DNA from: Sphingosinicellaceae bacterium
Lineage (GTDB): Bacteria; Pseudomonadota; Alphaproteobacteria; Sphingomonadales; Sphingomonadaceae
Direction: 5' to 3'
Length of the DNA stretch: 64,000 nucleotides
Assembly (NCBI GenBank): GCA_019285715.1
Contig: CP079108.1
Location: forward strand, 1,937,001 to 2,001,000
The notes beneath the pieces are model-generated. The model was not told the origin of the DNA. It saw only the letters and a list, made by a program, of their open reading frames with translations, and did no database searches. The position numbers were made by a program, and so were the translations under genes. The first letter of the stretch is position 1. Each line of letters opens with the position of its first letter. This document shows, in pieces, positions 34,786-43,477 of this stretch.

Positions 34786-35280
34786 TTACAGCACCTCGAA
34801 CAGGCTGTAGACCGGGCCGGCCGCGGTGCGATGTCCGATGCCGACCGTGACGATGCGGTTGAGCCACGCGAGTTCCGGGGCGGCGGTCTCGAACATCGGG
34901 CTGATGCGGAAGTAATAGTCCGCCGGGTCGACGGTTTCGCCGCCCTCCAGCCGGGCGATGATGTCGGCGGGGCCATGGCGGACACCACGGTAGGTCATCG
35001 CGATCAGGGCGCCGTCGGTGGCATGCAGGACGAGCCTGACGTCGAGCACGGTGCTGCCGTCGCCCCGCACCGTTTGCCAGTCGCTGCCGCCGTCGAGCAC
35101 GACGCCGGACAGCCGCTCGCCCTCGAAGACGCCGCCGGGCACGACGCCGACCCGCCGATACGCCGCCGGCGGGCCGCCGAGCAGCTGCAGCTTGCGGACG
35201 TCGAGGCGGATGACGAACAGCGGCCGGGTCCGCACGGTGCGGAGCACCTCGGGCAGGGTCTCGTTCAGGTGCTCGGTCAT
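34786..35280 (-). CDS. DUF3237 family protein
   Basis: A 164 aa cytoplasmic protein of the DUF3237 beta-barrel-like family. Features are 'RPLFVIRLDVRKLQLLGG', 'GGSDWQTVRGDGSTVLDVRL', 'MTYRGVRHGP' and the C-terminal 'LNRIVTVGIGHRTAAGPVYS', all in the usual order. The ATG at 35280 is preceded by GGGAGGA. It converges with the DUF885 gene (16 bp gap) and lies 84 bp downstream of the second glycosylation operon. Function is not established for the family. Confidence 0.8.
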   Translation of the reverse strand: MTEHLNETLPEVLRTVRTRPLFVIRLDVRKLQLLGGPPAAYRRVGVVPGGVFEGERLSGVVLDGGSDWQTVRGDGSTVLDVRLVLHATDGALIAMTYRGVRHGPADIIARLEGGETVDPADYYFRISPMFETAAPELAWLNRIVTVGIGHRTAAGPVYSLFEVL

Positions 35281-35364
35281 GCGGTCCTCCCGGTATCGCG
35301 GGTGTCGGCAGCGTTCTGGCCGGCCGGCGTGCTGGCCGACAGGCCTGTTCTCAGGCGCTGCAGG

Positions 35365-36405
35365 TCATGCCACCGGCTTCACGAGTCCCCGATACAGCCC
35401 GGTGGCCGCCTCGCCCAGCGCGGACCAGCTTAGCGACGACAGGTCCGGTGCGCCGTGCGGCGGGTCGAACACCAGGTCGGCAGGGGTCAGCGCGCCGGAA
35501 TAGGTGCGCACCCAGGCCCGACCGACGACGTTGGCGAGGCCCTCGGCGAATGGTGTCGACGGCGTGATCACCGGCCGGCCGCAGCTCAGCGCATAGACCA
35601 TCGACCCGGAGTGCAGATAATCTCGGAACGGCAGCACGATCACGTCCGCGGCGGCGACGAGCTCGAGCAGGCCGGCATCGGACAAGCGGCCGAGGCGGAG
35701 CTCGATCCGGCGGTCCGAAGCCGCCAGCCGCTCGATCTGTTCACCGAATTCCGGGGAGTCGGCGTGGCCGGCAATCAACAAGCGCTGGTCGCTGCCGGGG
35801 CTGGCCGCGAAGACCCGGATCAGGTCCGCCACGCCCTTGTACCGCTTGAGCTGGCCGAAGAAGGCATAGGCGTTCACACTCGGCGCCACCGGATGCGTAT
35901 TCCGGCACGCGGCGCGATGCGGTGCATGAAGCGCCGCTTCGTAAAGCGGATGCCAGACCGCGGCCAGGGGCTTGCCGACCAGTTCGGGGAAGGCCGCCTG
36001 GACCGTCGGGACCGTCGCCGGGCTGAGGGTCATATAGCCGTCGACGAGGCGGGCGAGCCGGCTCGACAGCAGCGACCACAAGCGTTGGCGTACTCCGGCC
36101 ACATCGTGGGGCCGCAGATTATGGACCATCCACACCAGGCGCACGCCGGATCGCCGCAACCGTGTCAGCGCGCGGATCGTCGCGAAGGTCCGGACGAGGG
36201 TCCGCGCCGCGCCGCCGCCGGCCCAGAACACCTTCTCGGGCCAATGGATATGCAGCACGTCGATCGGCACCCCGATCGTGCGCGGATCGTCGACATCGAC
36301 GACGTCGCAGCCTGCCGCCTCGAGGCTGTCGCAGAATCCGGCAACGAAGCTGTTCCAGTGGAACGAGCGACCGGGCCACGAGCCGACAACCAGTCGGCGC
36401 GGCAT
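35365..36405 (-). CDS. GT-B fold glycosyltransferase
   Basis: A 346 aa glycosyltransferase. The N-terminal half has 'VVGSWPGRSFHWNSFVAGF' and 'VLHIHWPEKVFW'; the C-terminal half 'AYAFFGQLKRYKGVADLIRV', 'LRLGRLSDAGLLELVAAADV' and 'HSGSMVYALSCGRPVITPST' form the nucleotide-sugar site. The H-W-P-E motif is shared with several exopolysaccharide enzymes. The ATG at 36405 lies 4 bp after the previous stop; an alternative GTG at 36420 would overlap that stop. It is the last gene of the leftward operon starting at the FkbM gene. Confidence 0.83.
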   Translation of the reverse strand: MPRRLVVGSWPGRSFHWNSFVAGFCDSLEAAGCDVVDVDDPRTIGVPIDVLHIHWPEKVFWAGGGAARTLVRTFATIRALTRLRRSGVRLVWMVHNLRPHDVAGVRQRLWSLLSSRLARLVDGYMTLSPATVPTVQAAFPELVGKPLAAVWHPLYEAALHAPHRAACRNTHPVAPSVNAYAFFGQLKRYKGVADLIRVFAASPGSDQRLLIAGHADSPEFGEQIERLAASDRRIELRLGRLSDAGLLELVAAADVIVLPFRDYLHSGSMVYALSCGRPVITPSTPFAEGLANVVGRAWVRTYSGALTPADLVFDPPHGAPDLSSLSWSALGEAATGLYRGLVKPVA

Positions 36406-36409
36406 CGGG

Positions 36410-37651
36410 TCAGGCACCACTGGACGTCGCGACCTGCCGTTGCGCCGAGGGTGCGATCCTGCCGGTCAACCGACGCAGGTGATCCGGCAGCGCGCGGCTC
36501 GCCCCGACCTCGCGGTAGAGCCGGGCATAGCCCAGCGCTTCCGCCGGCTTGCCGCGGCGGACAGCGAGCAGCGTGTACCGAAAGATTGGCCAGCTCAGCG
36601 CCGCGATCAGCGCCGACCGGAAGCGGCTGGCGGGCAGGGCGCGGACCTCGCGCAGGAACGGGTTGTCCGGGTTGAGGTCGTCGCGACCATATCCGTGTTC
36701 ATCGAAGACTCGTCCGAGCATAGCGGCTTCCGCCGGCTCGATGCCGGTAGTGCCAAGACGTTTTGCGATGGTCGTTGCCGCAGCGATATCATCGCCGGCG
36801 AGCCGCCACAGTTTCTTGCGGGCCATCGCCGCAGCGCGCCTCAGCAGCGCCCGCAGCGTCTCGCCCGCGGTCAGCTCGCCGGCCGGCAGCGGGCGCGGCA
36901 GGTAGCCGTGGAGCGGAAACGTCCGGTAAACCTTCTCCAGCACCCGCGCGTCGAACGTCTTCTGCCGCTCCCAGACTTCGCGGCCGTCGATGCCGAACGC
37001 GGCCGAACCCCGGCGCTCGAAGTGCTGGCGCTGATGGAAGACCACGCTTGGCACCTCGATGCCGGCTGCGTTCAGCGCCAGCCTGGTGAGCATTTCATAG
37101 TCCTGGGCGCGGACGAAGCCGGTGTCGAAACCGCCGACCGCATCGTAGCAGCGACGGCGAACCAGCAGCGCGGGCTGGAACACGAAGCAGCGCTCGAGCA
37201 GGGCGCAGAACAGGTCGGGGGCCTCGAAGTGGGCCGGCTCGACCGGCATGAAGCGCCGCGGCTGGCCGGGCTCGTCGCTGAAGTTGTCGTAGCGACCGAA
37301 GGCGTAACCGGCGTCGGGATCGGAATGCAGAGCCTCGTGAAGCAGGCGCAGCGCGTCTGGGTCGGCATAATCGTCGTCGTCGAAGATCCAGATGTCCGCT
37401 CCGACGGCATGCTCGAGGCCGAGATTGAGCGCGGTCGCCTTGCCGCCGTTAGGCTGCTTCAGATATTCGACACGACCGGCATAGGCTTCGGCGACCGCGG
37501 CGGTGTCGTCGGTGGAGCCATCGTCGACGATGATGATCTGGCGCGGCGGCGTGGTCTGGCCGAGCAGCGCATCGAGGCACTCGCCCAGGTAATGCGCGCG
37601 GTTGAAGGTCGGGACGATCACTGTCACGTCGAGGGGCGGGCGCGTGCTCAT
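36410..37651 (-). CDS. GT2 family glycosyltransferase
   Basis: A 413 aa GT-A enzyme. The catalytic domain spans residues 1-~230 with 'VTVIVPTFNRAHYLGECLDA', 'IIIVDDGSTDDTAAVAEA', 'NGGKATALNLGLEH' and the metal-binding 'WIFDDDDYADPDAL'; 'FVRAQDYEMLTRLAL' supplies the ED-like motif. A ~180 aa helical C-terminal extension has no recognised domain. The ATG overlaps the stop of the upstream GT2 gene (ATGA, 37648-37651), so the start is firm. Confidence 0.88.
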   Translation of the reverse strand: MSTRPPLDVTVIVPTFNRAHYLGECLDALLGQTTPPRQIIIVDDGSTDDTAAVAEAYAGRVEYLKQPNGGKATALNLGLEHAVGADIWIFDDDDYADPDALRLLHEALHSDPDAGYAFGRYDNFSDEPGQPRRFMPVEPAHFEAPDLFCALLERCFVFQPALLVRRRCYDAVGGFDTGFVRAQDYEMLTRLALNAAGIEVPSVVFHQRQHFERRGSAAFGIDGREVWERQKTFDARVLEKVYRTFPLHGYLPRPLPAGELTAGETLRALLRRAAAMARKKLWRLAGDDIAAATTIAKRLGTTGIEPAEAAMLGRVFDEHGYGRDDLNPDNPFLREVRALPASRFRSALIAALSWPIFRYTLLAVRRGKPAEALGYARLYREVGASRALPDHLRRLTGRIAPSAQRQVATSSGA

Positions 37652-38652
37652 CGCGGCGCGCCCGAAAGCTCGGACTTCGCGGCGCGGGCGGCGCTGCTGG
37701 CGGCCGACTGCCACGACCGCACGATGTCGGGGCAGTCGCCGAACCGCCGCAGGACATAGTCGGTGACACCGGCGCGGAACGCCGCGCGCACCCCGTCGCG
37801 TGCGCCGACGAGGCTGCCCAGCCAGCCGAATACGCCGTCCTTGCCGGTCAGCTCGCGTGCCTGCCAGACATAGCGCCGGGCCAGTCGCAGCCGCTCGGCC
37901 AGCGTGCAGTGCTTCTCCGCGAACAGCAGCCGGTTGCGCGCCATGAAATAGGTCTGCAGCGGCGACTGCCGCCCGCCGATCGACGCGGATCCGACATGGC
38001 GGATGACCGCGTCCGACAGCATCAGCAGGGGGAAGCCCAGCTCGGCGGCGCGGCGGCACCAGTCGGTGTCGTCGAAATTCAGGTAGAAGCGGTCGTCCAG
38101 CAGCCCGACGGCCTCGAAGTGGCGACGGTTCGCGAACAGCCCGGCACCGCTGATATAGCTCGTCGCGTTCAGGCGGCCGGTCGGGGCATGGGCGGCCTCG
38201 GTCCATGCCGGGATGCCGGTCCTGGGGTCGGTGCCGGAGCCGATGAAGTCGTAGTCGCTGGCGTGCTCGCCGCGATGGACCGGGCCGATGACCGGCCAGG
38301 TGCCGCGCGCCGCCTGCGCCTTGGCCTCGTCGAGCAGCAACCCGAGCGTGTCCGGCTCGACGAAGGCGTCGTTGTTGAGGATGAACAGCCAGTCGTAACC
38401 CGCCGCCAGCGCGCCCTCGATCCCGAGGTTGTTGCCGCCCGTCCAGCCGCCGTTGATCGGCGAGCGGATCAGCGTGACGTCGTCGCCGAGGTTTGCGAGG
38501 CGCTCGACGGAGTCGTCGGTGGAGGCGTTGTCGACGATGTACAGGTGCCAGTCCGGCTGACGGCTGGAGCGCAGCGCGGCCAGGCACTCAAGCGTGTTCG
38601 CCCAACCGTTCCAGTTGATCGTGATCACTGCGATCCGGTCGTCTTCAGTCAC
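37648..38652 (-). CDS. GT2 family (rhamnosyltransferase-like) glycosyltransferase
   Basis: A 334 aa GT-A enzyme with 'AVITINWNGWANTLECLAAL', 'YIVDNASTDDSVERL', 'INGGWTGGNNLGIEGALA', 'LFILNNDAFVEPDTL' and 'FYLNFDDTDWCRRAAELGF', as in WbbL/rhamnosyltransferase-type proteins. A GTG start at 38652 gives the standard N terminus; the open frame extends far upstream only as a shadow of the next gene. It is coupled to the downstream GT2 gene by a 4 bp overlap. Confidence 0.88.
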   Translation of the reverse strand: MTEDDRIAVITINWNGWANTLECLAALRSSRQPDWHLYIVDNASTDDSVERLANLGDDVTLIRSPINGGWTGGNNLGIEGALAAGYDWLFILNNDAFVEPDTLGLLLDEAKAQAARGTWPVIGPVHRGEHASDYDFIGSGTDPRTGIPAWTEAAHAPTGRLNATSYISGAGLFANRRHFEAVGLLDDRFYLNFDDTDWCRRAAELGFPLLMLSDAVIRHVGSASIGGRQSPLQTYFMARNRLLFAEKHCTLAERLRLARRYVWQARELTGKDGVFGWLGSLVGARDGVRAAFRAGVTDYVLRRFGDCPDIVRSWQSAASSAARAAKSELSGAPR

Positions 38653-38735
38653 CGTGCGGAGTTCCTCGTGAGCGGTTCGGGTACGAAACGTACCGCGCTG
38701 GGTTGCGGCACCATCGCGACGACATTTGCGCTGCG

Positions 38736-39932
38736 TTACTTGGTCGGGGCACCCGCGGTCGAGCCGCGCCGGAGCCGCCGCTTGAGCCCCGCCAGCGCCG
38801 GTGCGCGCAGCACATAGCGCGCCGCGAAGCTGGGTAACAGGCTGGCGGGCAGGAGCTGGAGCGCATCGGCCAGGCGCCCGGCCGCCGCCAGTCGCGCCGC
38901 GGTACCGCTCAATCGCCGCGCGTACAGCGAGCGGTTCGCCGGCGACAAATGCGCCATGCCGCGGCGCGCGATGCGGCCGATCAGCCGGCAGTCGCTCGCT
39001 TCGATCTCGAACGGCCGGTAGCTCGCGAGTTCGAGCAGCTTCGCACCGCTCGCCTCCGCCAGATAGGCCATCTCGTCCGCATCGAGACCGGCGCCCGCCA
39101 GCTCGATCAGCTCGGCAAGGTCGTGCGTGCCGCGCAGGTCGCCGAGGCTGTCCTTGGCGAACACGAGGTCGCCCGCCGCCCGGTGCCGCCGTCGGAACGA
39201 CAGCGCCGCCAGCTGCGAGTTCACCGCCGCGATGCGCCCGTTGGTGACGCTGGCGCTCGACACGCTCTCGGCGTGGAGCCGGTATTCGCCGAGCACGTCG
39301 GGCAGGTTGCACAGCCGCCCGCGCTCCGACAGCCGCCAGTAGAGGTCGGTGTCCTCGGAATGATGCACGTGCCGGTAGCCGCCGACGGCCATGATCGTTT
39401 CGCGCCGGACCATCAGGAACGGGTGGATGATATAGGGCTCCTGCGACGGGACCTGGAACGCGTCCGCGAGGTCGGGCGAGATCAGGTCGACGACACTGCC
39501 GGTCGGTCGGCCATCGGCGTCGATGTGGCGGACCGCGGCCCCGACCGCGACCACGTCCGCATGCCGCTCCAGCCAGTCGAGCTGCACCGCGAACCGGTTC
39601 GGGTAGGCGAGGTCGTCGGCATCGTGGCGCGCGATATAGTCCGCCGTACAGAAGCCCAGGCCATAGTTGAGGGCATCGACGATGCCGCCGTTTGGCTTGC
39701 GGTGCACGCGGATCCGGTCGTCGGTCGCGGCGAGCGCGGCCAGGATGTCGGGGCTCGCGTCGGTCGAGCCGTCGTCGACGACGTGGATGACGATGTCGGT
39801 CACCGTCTGCGCGCAGATGCTCTCGACCGCGGAGCGCACGGTCCGGGCGGCGTTGTAGACCGGGATGAGCACGTCGACGCGGTGGGGGACCGCATCCCGG
39901 GGAATCGTCGTGGCGGGGGCTTTGGCTAGCAT
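38736..39932 (-). CDS. GT2 family glycosyltransferase
   Basis: A 398 aa GT-A enzyme. It shows 'DVLIPVYNAARTVRSAVESI', 'IHVVDDGSTDASPDIL', 'KPNGGIVDALNYGLGF' and 'YIARHDADDLAYPNRF' (acidic metal site), then 'HHSEDTDLYWRLSERG'. The C-terminal ~130 residues are helical and basic with no catalytic motif. The ATG at 39932 is preceded by GAG; upstream in-frame sequence overlaps the FkbM gene and is not used. Its last codons are 83 bp from the next gene's start. Confidence 0.87.
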   Translation of the reverse strand: MLAKAPATTIPRDAVPHRVDVLIPVYNAARTVRSAVESICAQTVTDIVIHVVDDGSTDASPDILAALAATDDRIRVHRKPNGGIVDALNYGLGFCTADYIARHDADDLAYPNRFAVQLDWLERHADVVAVGAAVRHIDADGRPTGSVVDLISPDLADAFQVPSQEPYIIHPFLMVRRETIMAVGGYRHVHHSEDTDLYWRLSERGRLCNLPDVLGEYRLHAESVSSASVTNGRIAAVNSQLAALSFRRRHRAAGDLVFAKDSLGDLRGTHDLAELIELAGAGLDADEMAYLAEASGAKLLELASYRPFEIEASDCRLIGRIARRGMAHLSPANRSLYARRLSGTAARLAAAGRLADALQLLPASLLPSFAARYVLRAPALAGLKRRLRRGSTAGAPTK

Positions 39933-39994
39933 CTCGACGGGGCCAGTACGGGAACGGCGGCCAACCGGCAAAACATTCTCGGACGCCGCGTCGC

Positions 39995-40804
39995 TCAGCG
40001 CGGCGCACCCAGCAGCTTGGTATTCAGGTAGATGAGGTTCTCGCCGCTGATCAGGATCTCGAAGCGGCGGTCCGACATCGCGCGCTGGAGCGTGAAGCTG
40101 GTTTCGGCGCCCGGGCGCATCCAGTCGTGGATCTCGATGATCAGCACCGTGGTGTCGTCGATCCACTCGGTGCCGGACGCGAACACGTCGGACTCGAAGC
40201 CCTCGATGTCCATTTTCACGATGAACAGCTGGCCGTTCGGGACCTCGTCGACCGCGTCCTGGATGGTCACGACCTCGATATTGCCGTCGTCGCTGCGCAC
40301 GCTGCGTGGTGACCAGGCCATGCCGGCGGGGTTGTTCAGGGAGACGCGGCCCGACGACGATCCGACGGCTGCTTCCAGCAGGCTGATCGAGGGCCGATTC
40401 GCGATGTTCCGGCGGCACATCGCGACGTTCGCCGGCTCGGGCTCGATGGCAACGACGTGGGCGCGCGGGAAAATGTTGGCAAACCACAGCGAGGCCGCAC
40501 CGATATTCGCACCGGCGTCGACGACCACCGGCAGTCGCCCGGCGTCCAGCAATGCCTCGTAGCGCGCCTGGATGTCGGCAAATCGCCGGAGCGAACGGAG
40601 CTCGTATTCACGGTTCTGGAAGACCTGCCGGAAGACTTCGCCGTCGGTGCTGTTCTTGCGCAGCCAGATCGGACCGATCCCGCTCAGTGCCGCCGGCAAT
40701 ACTGGTTGACCAGCCGATCCGGACATCCAGCGCATGACGTAGCCGGGTCCAAATAATCCGGCCAAGGCGACGGCGCGGTTCAGGGCCTTCATGGCTTGTT
40801 TCAT
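39995..40804 (-). CDS. FkbM family methyltransferase
   Basis: A 269 aa SAM-dependent O-methyltransferase of the FkbM group, often used to methylate sugars or polyketide hydroxyls. Motif I is 'VVVDAGANIGAASLWFA', followed by 'VVAIEPEPANVAMCRRNI', and the family-typical 'IVKMDIEGFESDVFAS' and 'VLIIEIHDWM'. A short hydrophobic patch near residues 10-30 may give membrane association. It is the first gene of a leftward operon whose other members are glycosyltransferases, so capping of a glycan by methylation is a reasonable inference. Confidence 0.87.
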   Translation of the reverse strand: MKQAMKALNRAVALAGLFGPGYVMRWMSGSAGQPVLPAALSGIGPIWLRKNSTDGEVFRQVFQNREYELRSLRRFADIQARYEALLDAGRLPVVVDAGANIGAASLWFANIFPRAHVVAIEPEPANVAMCRRNIANRPSISLLEAAVGSSSGRVSLNNPAGMAWSPRSVRSDDGNIEVVTIQDAVDEVPNGQLFIVKMDIEGFESDVFASGTEWIDDTTVLIIEIHDWMRPGAETSFTLQRAMSDRRFEILISGENLIYLNTKLLGAPR

Positions 40805-41116
40805 GGCAATCGACTTCTCGGCTGCTGAATGATTTACGGAACGTCAGGATTTAAGTTGAGAGGGTCAAGCTCTTTCGCGCGAACGTTCCGGAATTCCGAC
40901 TACAATTCCGCGAATTTAACATCACTCGAGCCCTGTCCACGGAACCACATCGGGCGTCGCCTGTTCAGAATCCCTATGCGCGTGACCGCCGCCGTCGGTG
41001 CATCACAAGCGAATGGATTTTGTTTAGTGATGATTATCAGGTCGTTACGCGCGACCGCGAAGCGTCGCGCGGGTCTCGAAGACGCGTCCGCCCTGTCGGC
41101 GTGCGGCTAGCTCGCC
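40805..41116. other. Divergent intergenic region between fkbM-like and response-regulator genes
   Basis: 312 bp containing no convincing gene. It is less GC-rich than its flanks and should carry promoters for both directions. A minus-strand TTGACC at about 40865-40870 could be a -35 element for the FkbM operon, but no well-spaced -10 is obvious. Nothing else is seen in it. Confidence 0.4.
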
Positions 41117-41488
41117 GTGGCCCCGGCCCTGCCACGAACCACGATCCTCGTCGTCGAGGATGAGGTGCTGATCCGCTTCGAACTGATCGACATGCTCGAG
41201 GAAGCGGGCTTCGCAGTGCTGGATGCCGGGGACGCCGACGAGGCGATTGCCTTGCTCGAGTCCCGCTCCGAAATCAGGATCGTGATCACCGACATCCAGA
41301 TGCCGGGAAGCCTCGACGGATTGCGGTTGGCGCACCTGATTCGGAACCGCTGGCCGCCGACGCACCTGCTGGTCATGTCGGGTAACCTGTCACCGGGCGT
41401 AAGCGATCTGCCCGAGCGCACGAGTTTCATCGCCAAGCCTTTCCACGGCCCCACGCTGTTGCGAGTGATCGCCGGCCTCGCCGTCTGA
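41117..41488 (+). CDS. Single-domain response regulator (CheY-like receiver)
   Basis: A 123 aa stand-alone receiver domain. The acidic pair is in 'ILVVEDEVLIRFEL' (E14, D15), the phosphoacceptor is D59 in 'IVITDIQMPG', and 'SFIAKPF' holds the conserved Lys. There is no output domain, so it acts by protein-protein contact or as a phosphate sink. Start is a GTG at 41117; no ATG fits. No histidine kinase is encoded in this window. It lies 268 bp upstream of the cyclase fusion gene in the same direction. Confidence 0.85.
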   Translation: MAPALPRTTILVVEDEVLIRFELIDMLEEAGFAVLDAGDADEAIALLESRSEIRIVITDIQMPGSLDGLRLAHLIRNRWPPTHLLVMSGNLSPGVSDLPERTSFIAKPFHGPTLLRVIAGLAV

Positions 41489-41756
41489 CCGCTGCGAAAA
41501 TCGTCGCAAAAGATCGGGCGTCGCAGATGGCCGGGCGCCATTCGTTGCCACGACGACGGTGAATGCGCGGTGGCACGCCCGATAATATTGGACCATATAC
41601 GCGCGGTGCGACTGTATCTGCCTGTGTTCCGGACCGGGACGTTCGCCCACGATCGGCAGGACCCGGACATGGATAGGCTGAGAATTGGCTGCAGTGCGCC
41701 AGGCCGTAGAACCAGTTGATGCCCGGGCGAGCCCTTCCCGTGCAACCCACGCTGCA

Positions 41757-43466
41757 ATGAGCGATCTCGACCGGGCACGCGCGGCCTTGGCGCGCGGCGA
41801 TCTCATCGCGACCTACGATTATGCGCGGGGCGCGCTCGCCGACGGCGCAGCGGAGGCACCCTATCTCATCGTCCTCAGCCTCGCGAGGATGGGCGACATC
41901 CGGTCGGCGATGGAGCGCTATGCCGAATACGGCCTCGACCGCGCGACCGACGAAGACACAAGGGCACTCGGCGCCCGTCTCGCCAAGAACGTCGCGGAGG
42001 CCCTGGCCGGCGACGCCCGGCTCGCGGCATTCGCGTCCGCCAGCGCCGCCTATGCCAGGATCCACGACGAGAACGGCGGCGTCTTTCCGGCCATCAACGC
42101 CGCCAGCCTGGCTTTGCTTGCGGGCGATGTCCTCGGCGCGCGCCGCCGTGCCGAGGCGCTGCTTGCCGACGACAGTGCCGTCGGCGACTTCTGGAGCGGC
42201 GCGAGCCGGGCGGAGGCACTGCTGCTGCTGCGCCGTGATGCCGACGCCGAGCGCGAAATGGCGCGCGCGCTGGTCCTGCCGGGGGCCAACCTCGGTGCCC
42301 GCGCGACGACATTGCGCCAGTTCGAACTGCTGGCGCGCGATGCCGGGCTCGATGCCAGTCGCGCGGTTCGCGACCTGCTGTGTCCGCCGGTCACCGTATT
42401 CTATTGCGGCCACATGTTCGTCGCCGGCACCGAGGCCGAAGACATACTGGCGGCGAGGATCGACGCGGCGCTGGAGGAACACGACATCGGCATCGGCTTC
42501 GGCGCACTCGCCTGCGGCACCGACATCCTGTTCGCCGAGCGCCTGCTGCTCCGCGGCGGCGAACTCAATGTCGTGCTGCCCTTCGCGGATGCCGACTTCA
42601 TCGCGCTGTCGGTCGACCCCGGCGGCCCGACGTGGCGCGCCCGCTTCGATGCCTGCATGGCGGCGGCGGCCTCGGTCCACATCGTCTCGGAGGTCGGCGA
42701 CATCGGCGACCCGCGTGCCCTCAACCACGGCAGCAAGATCTCGATGGGACTGGCGCGGCTGCGGGCCGATCACCTGCGCGGAAAATCGGCGCTGCTCGCG
42801 GTCTGGGACGGCGCGCCTGCGCGCTGGGTCGCGGGTACCGCGGTCGACATCGAATGCTGGCGGAAATCGGAGGGCCGGACGATCGTGCTGACCCCCGAGG
42901 GTCTCGACCGCAAGCTTGCGACGCCGCTTGCCCCAAGCGAATACGAGGGCCCGATCCGCGCCGTGATGGCGCTGATCTTCGCCGACGCACCGGGCTTCTC
43001 GAAGCTGCACGAAACCGAGATTCCTGAGTTCTGGCGCGATGTCATGGGCACCGCGTCGCGCGTCCTCGACCACCACGGCGAGTGCGTCCGCTCGCGCAAC
43101 AGCTGGGGCGACGCGATCTTCGCGGTGATCGACGGCAGCGCGGTCGCCGCCGAGATCGTGCTGTCGCTGCAGGAGGCGCTGGCCCGGATCGGCGAGCGCT
43201 TCACGCTGCGCATCGGTGCCCATTACGGCGCGGTGTTCGAGACCGATGACCCGGTCACCGGCAACCCGACCTATTACGGCGTCGAGGTGTCGCGCACCGC
43301 CCGCATCGAGCCGGTGACGCCGCCGGGGCAGGTTTATGTCACCGAAAGCTTCGCCGCCGCGCTGGCGATGGACGCGCCCGGCCGCTTCCCGTGCCACTAT
43401 GTCGGGAAGGTGCCGCTGGCCAAGGCCTACGGCACCTTCCCGATGTACCGGCTGTCGCGCGCCTGA
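41757..43466 (+). CDS. Helical-repeat / SLOG-like / class III nucleotide cyclase fusion
   Basis: A 569 aa soluble protein. Residues ~1-205 are Ala-rich helical repeats (TPR-like or TRAFs-binding-like). Residues ~212-360 look like a Rossmann nucleotide-binding domain of the SLOG type ('FGALACGTDILFAERLLLRG', 'LNVVLPF'). Residues ~400-565 are a class III cyclase: metal ligands D410 ('IFADAPGFSKL') and D452 ('NSWGDAIFAV'). The usual substrate-selecting Lys and Asp positions read N and T, the transition-state Asn is S512, and R516 is kept. Activity is therefore uncertain or the substrate altered. Start: ATG at 41757; an upstream TTG at 41685 is less likely. It ends 4 bp from the convergent oxidoreductase gene. 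Confidence 0.75.
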   Translation: MSDLDRARAALARGDLIATYDYARGALADGAAEAPYLIVLSLARMGDIRSAMERYAEYGLDRATDEDTRALGARLAKNVAEALAGDARLAAFASASAAYARIHDENGGVFPAINAASLALLAGDVLGARRRAEALLADDSAVGDFWSGASRAEALLLLRRDADAEREMARALVLPGANLGARATTLRQFELLARDAGLDASRAVRDLLCPPVTVFYCGHMFVAGTEAEDILAARIDAALEEHDIGIGFGALACGTDILFAERLLLRGGELNVVLPFADADFIALSVDPGGPTWRARFDACMAAAASVHIVSEVGDIGDPRALNHGSKISMGLARLRADHLRGKSALLAVWDGAPARWVAGTAVDIECWRKSEGRTIVLTPEGLDRKLATPLAPSEYEGPIRAVMALIFADAPGFSKLHETEIPEFWRDVMGTASRVLDHHGECVRSRNSWGDAIFAVIDGSAVAAEIVLSLQEALARIGERFTLRIGAHYGAVFETDDPVTGNPTYYGVEVSRTARIEPVTPPGQVYVTESFAAALAMDAPGRFPCHYVGKVPLAKAYGTFPMYRLSRA

Positions 43467-43477
43467 GGCCTCAGGCG
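43460..43477. repeat. Perfect 18 bp palindrome containing both convergent stop codons
   Basis: CGCCTGAGGCCTCAGGCG is a perfect palindrome. It holds the TGA of the cyclase gene (43464-43466) and, on the other strand, the TGA of the oxidoreductase gene (43471-43473). It could act as a compact 3'-end hairpin, though it has no loop or T-tract. Confidence 0.6.

Noticed and set aside
41117-43466. Pycsar or CBASS anti-phage system around the cyclase
   Set aside because: No TIR, transmembrane, phospholipase or nuclease effector gene is adjacent; the only neighbour is a single-domain response regulator.
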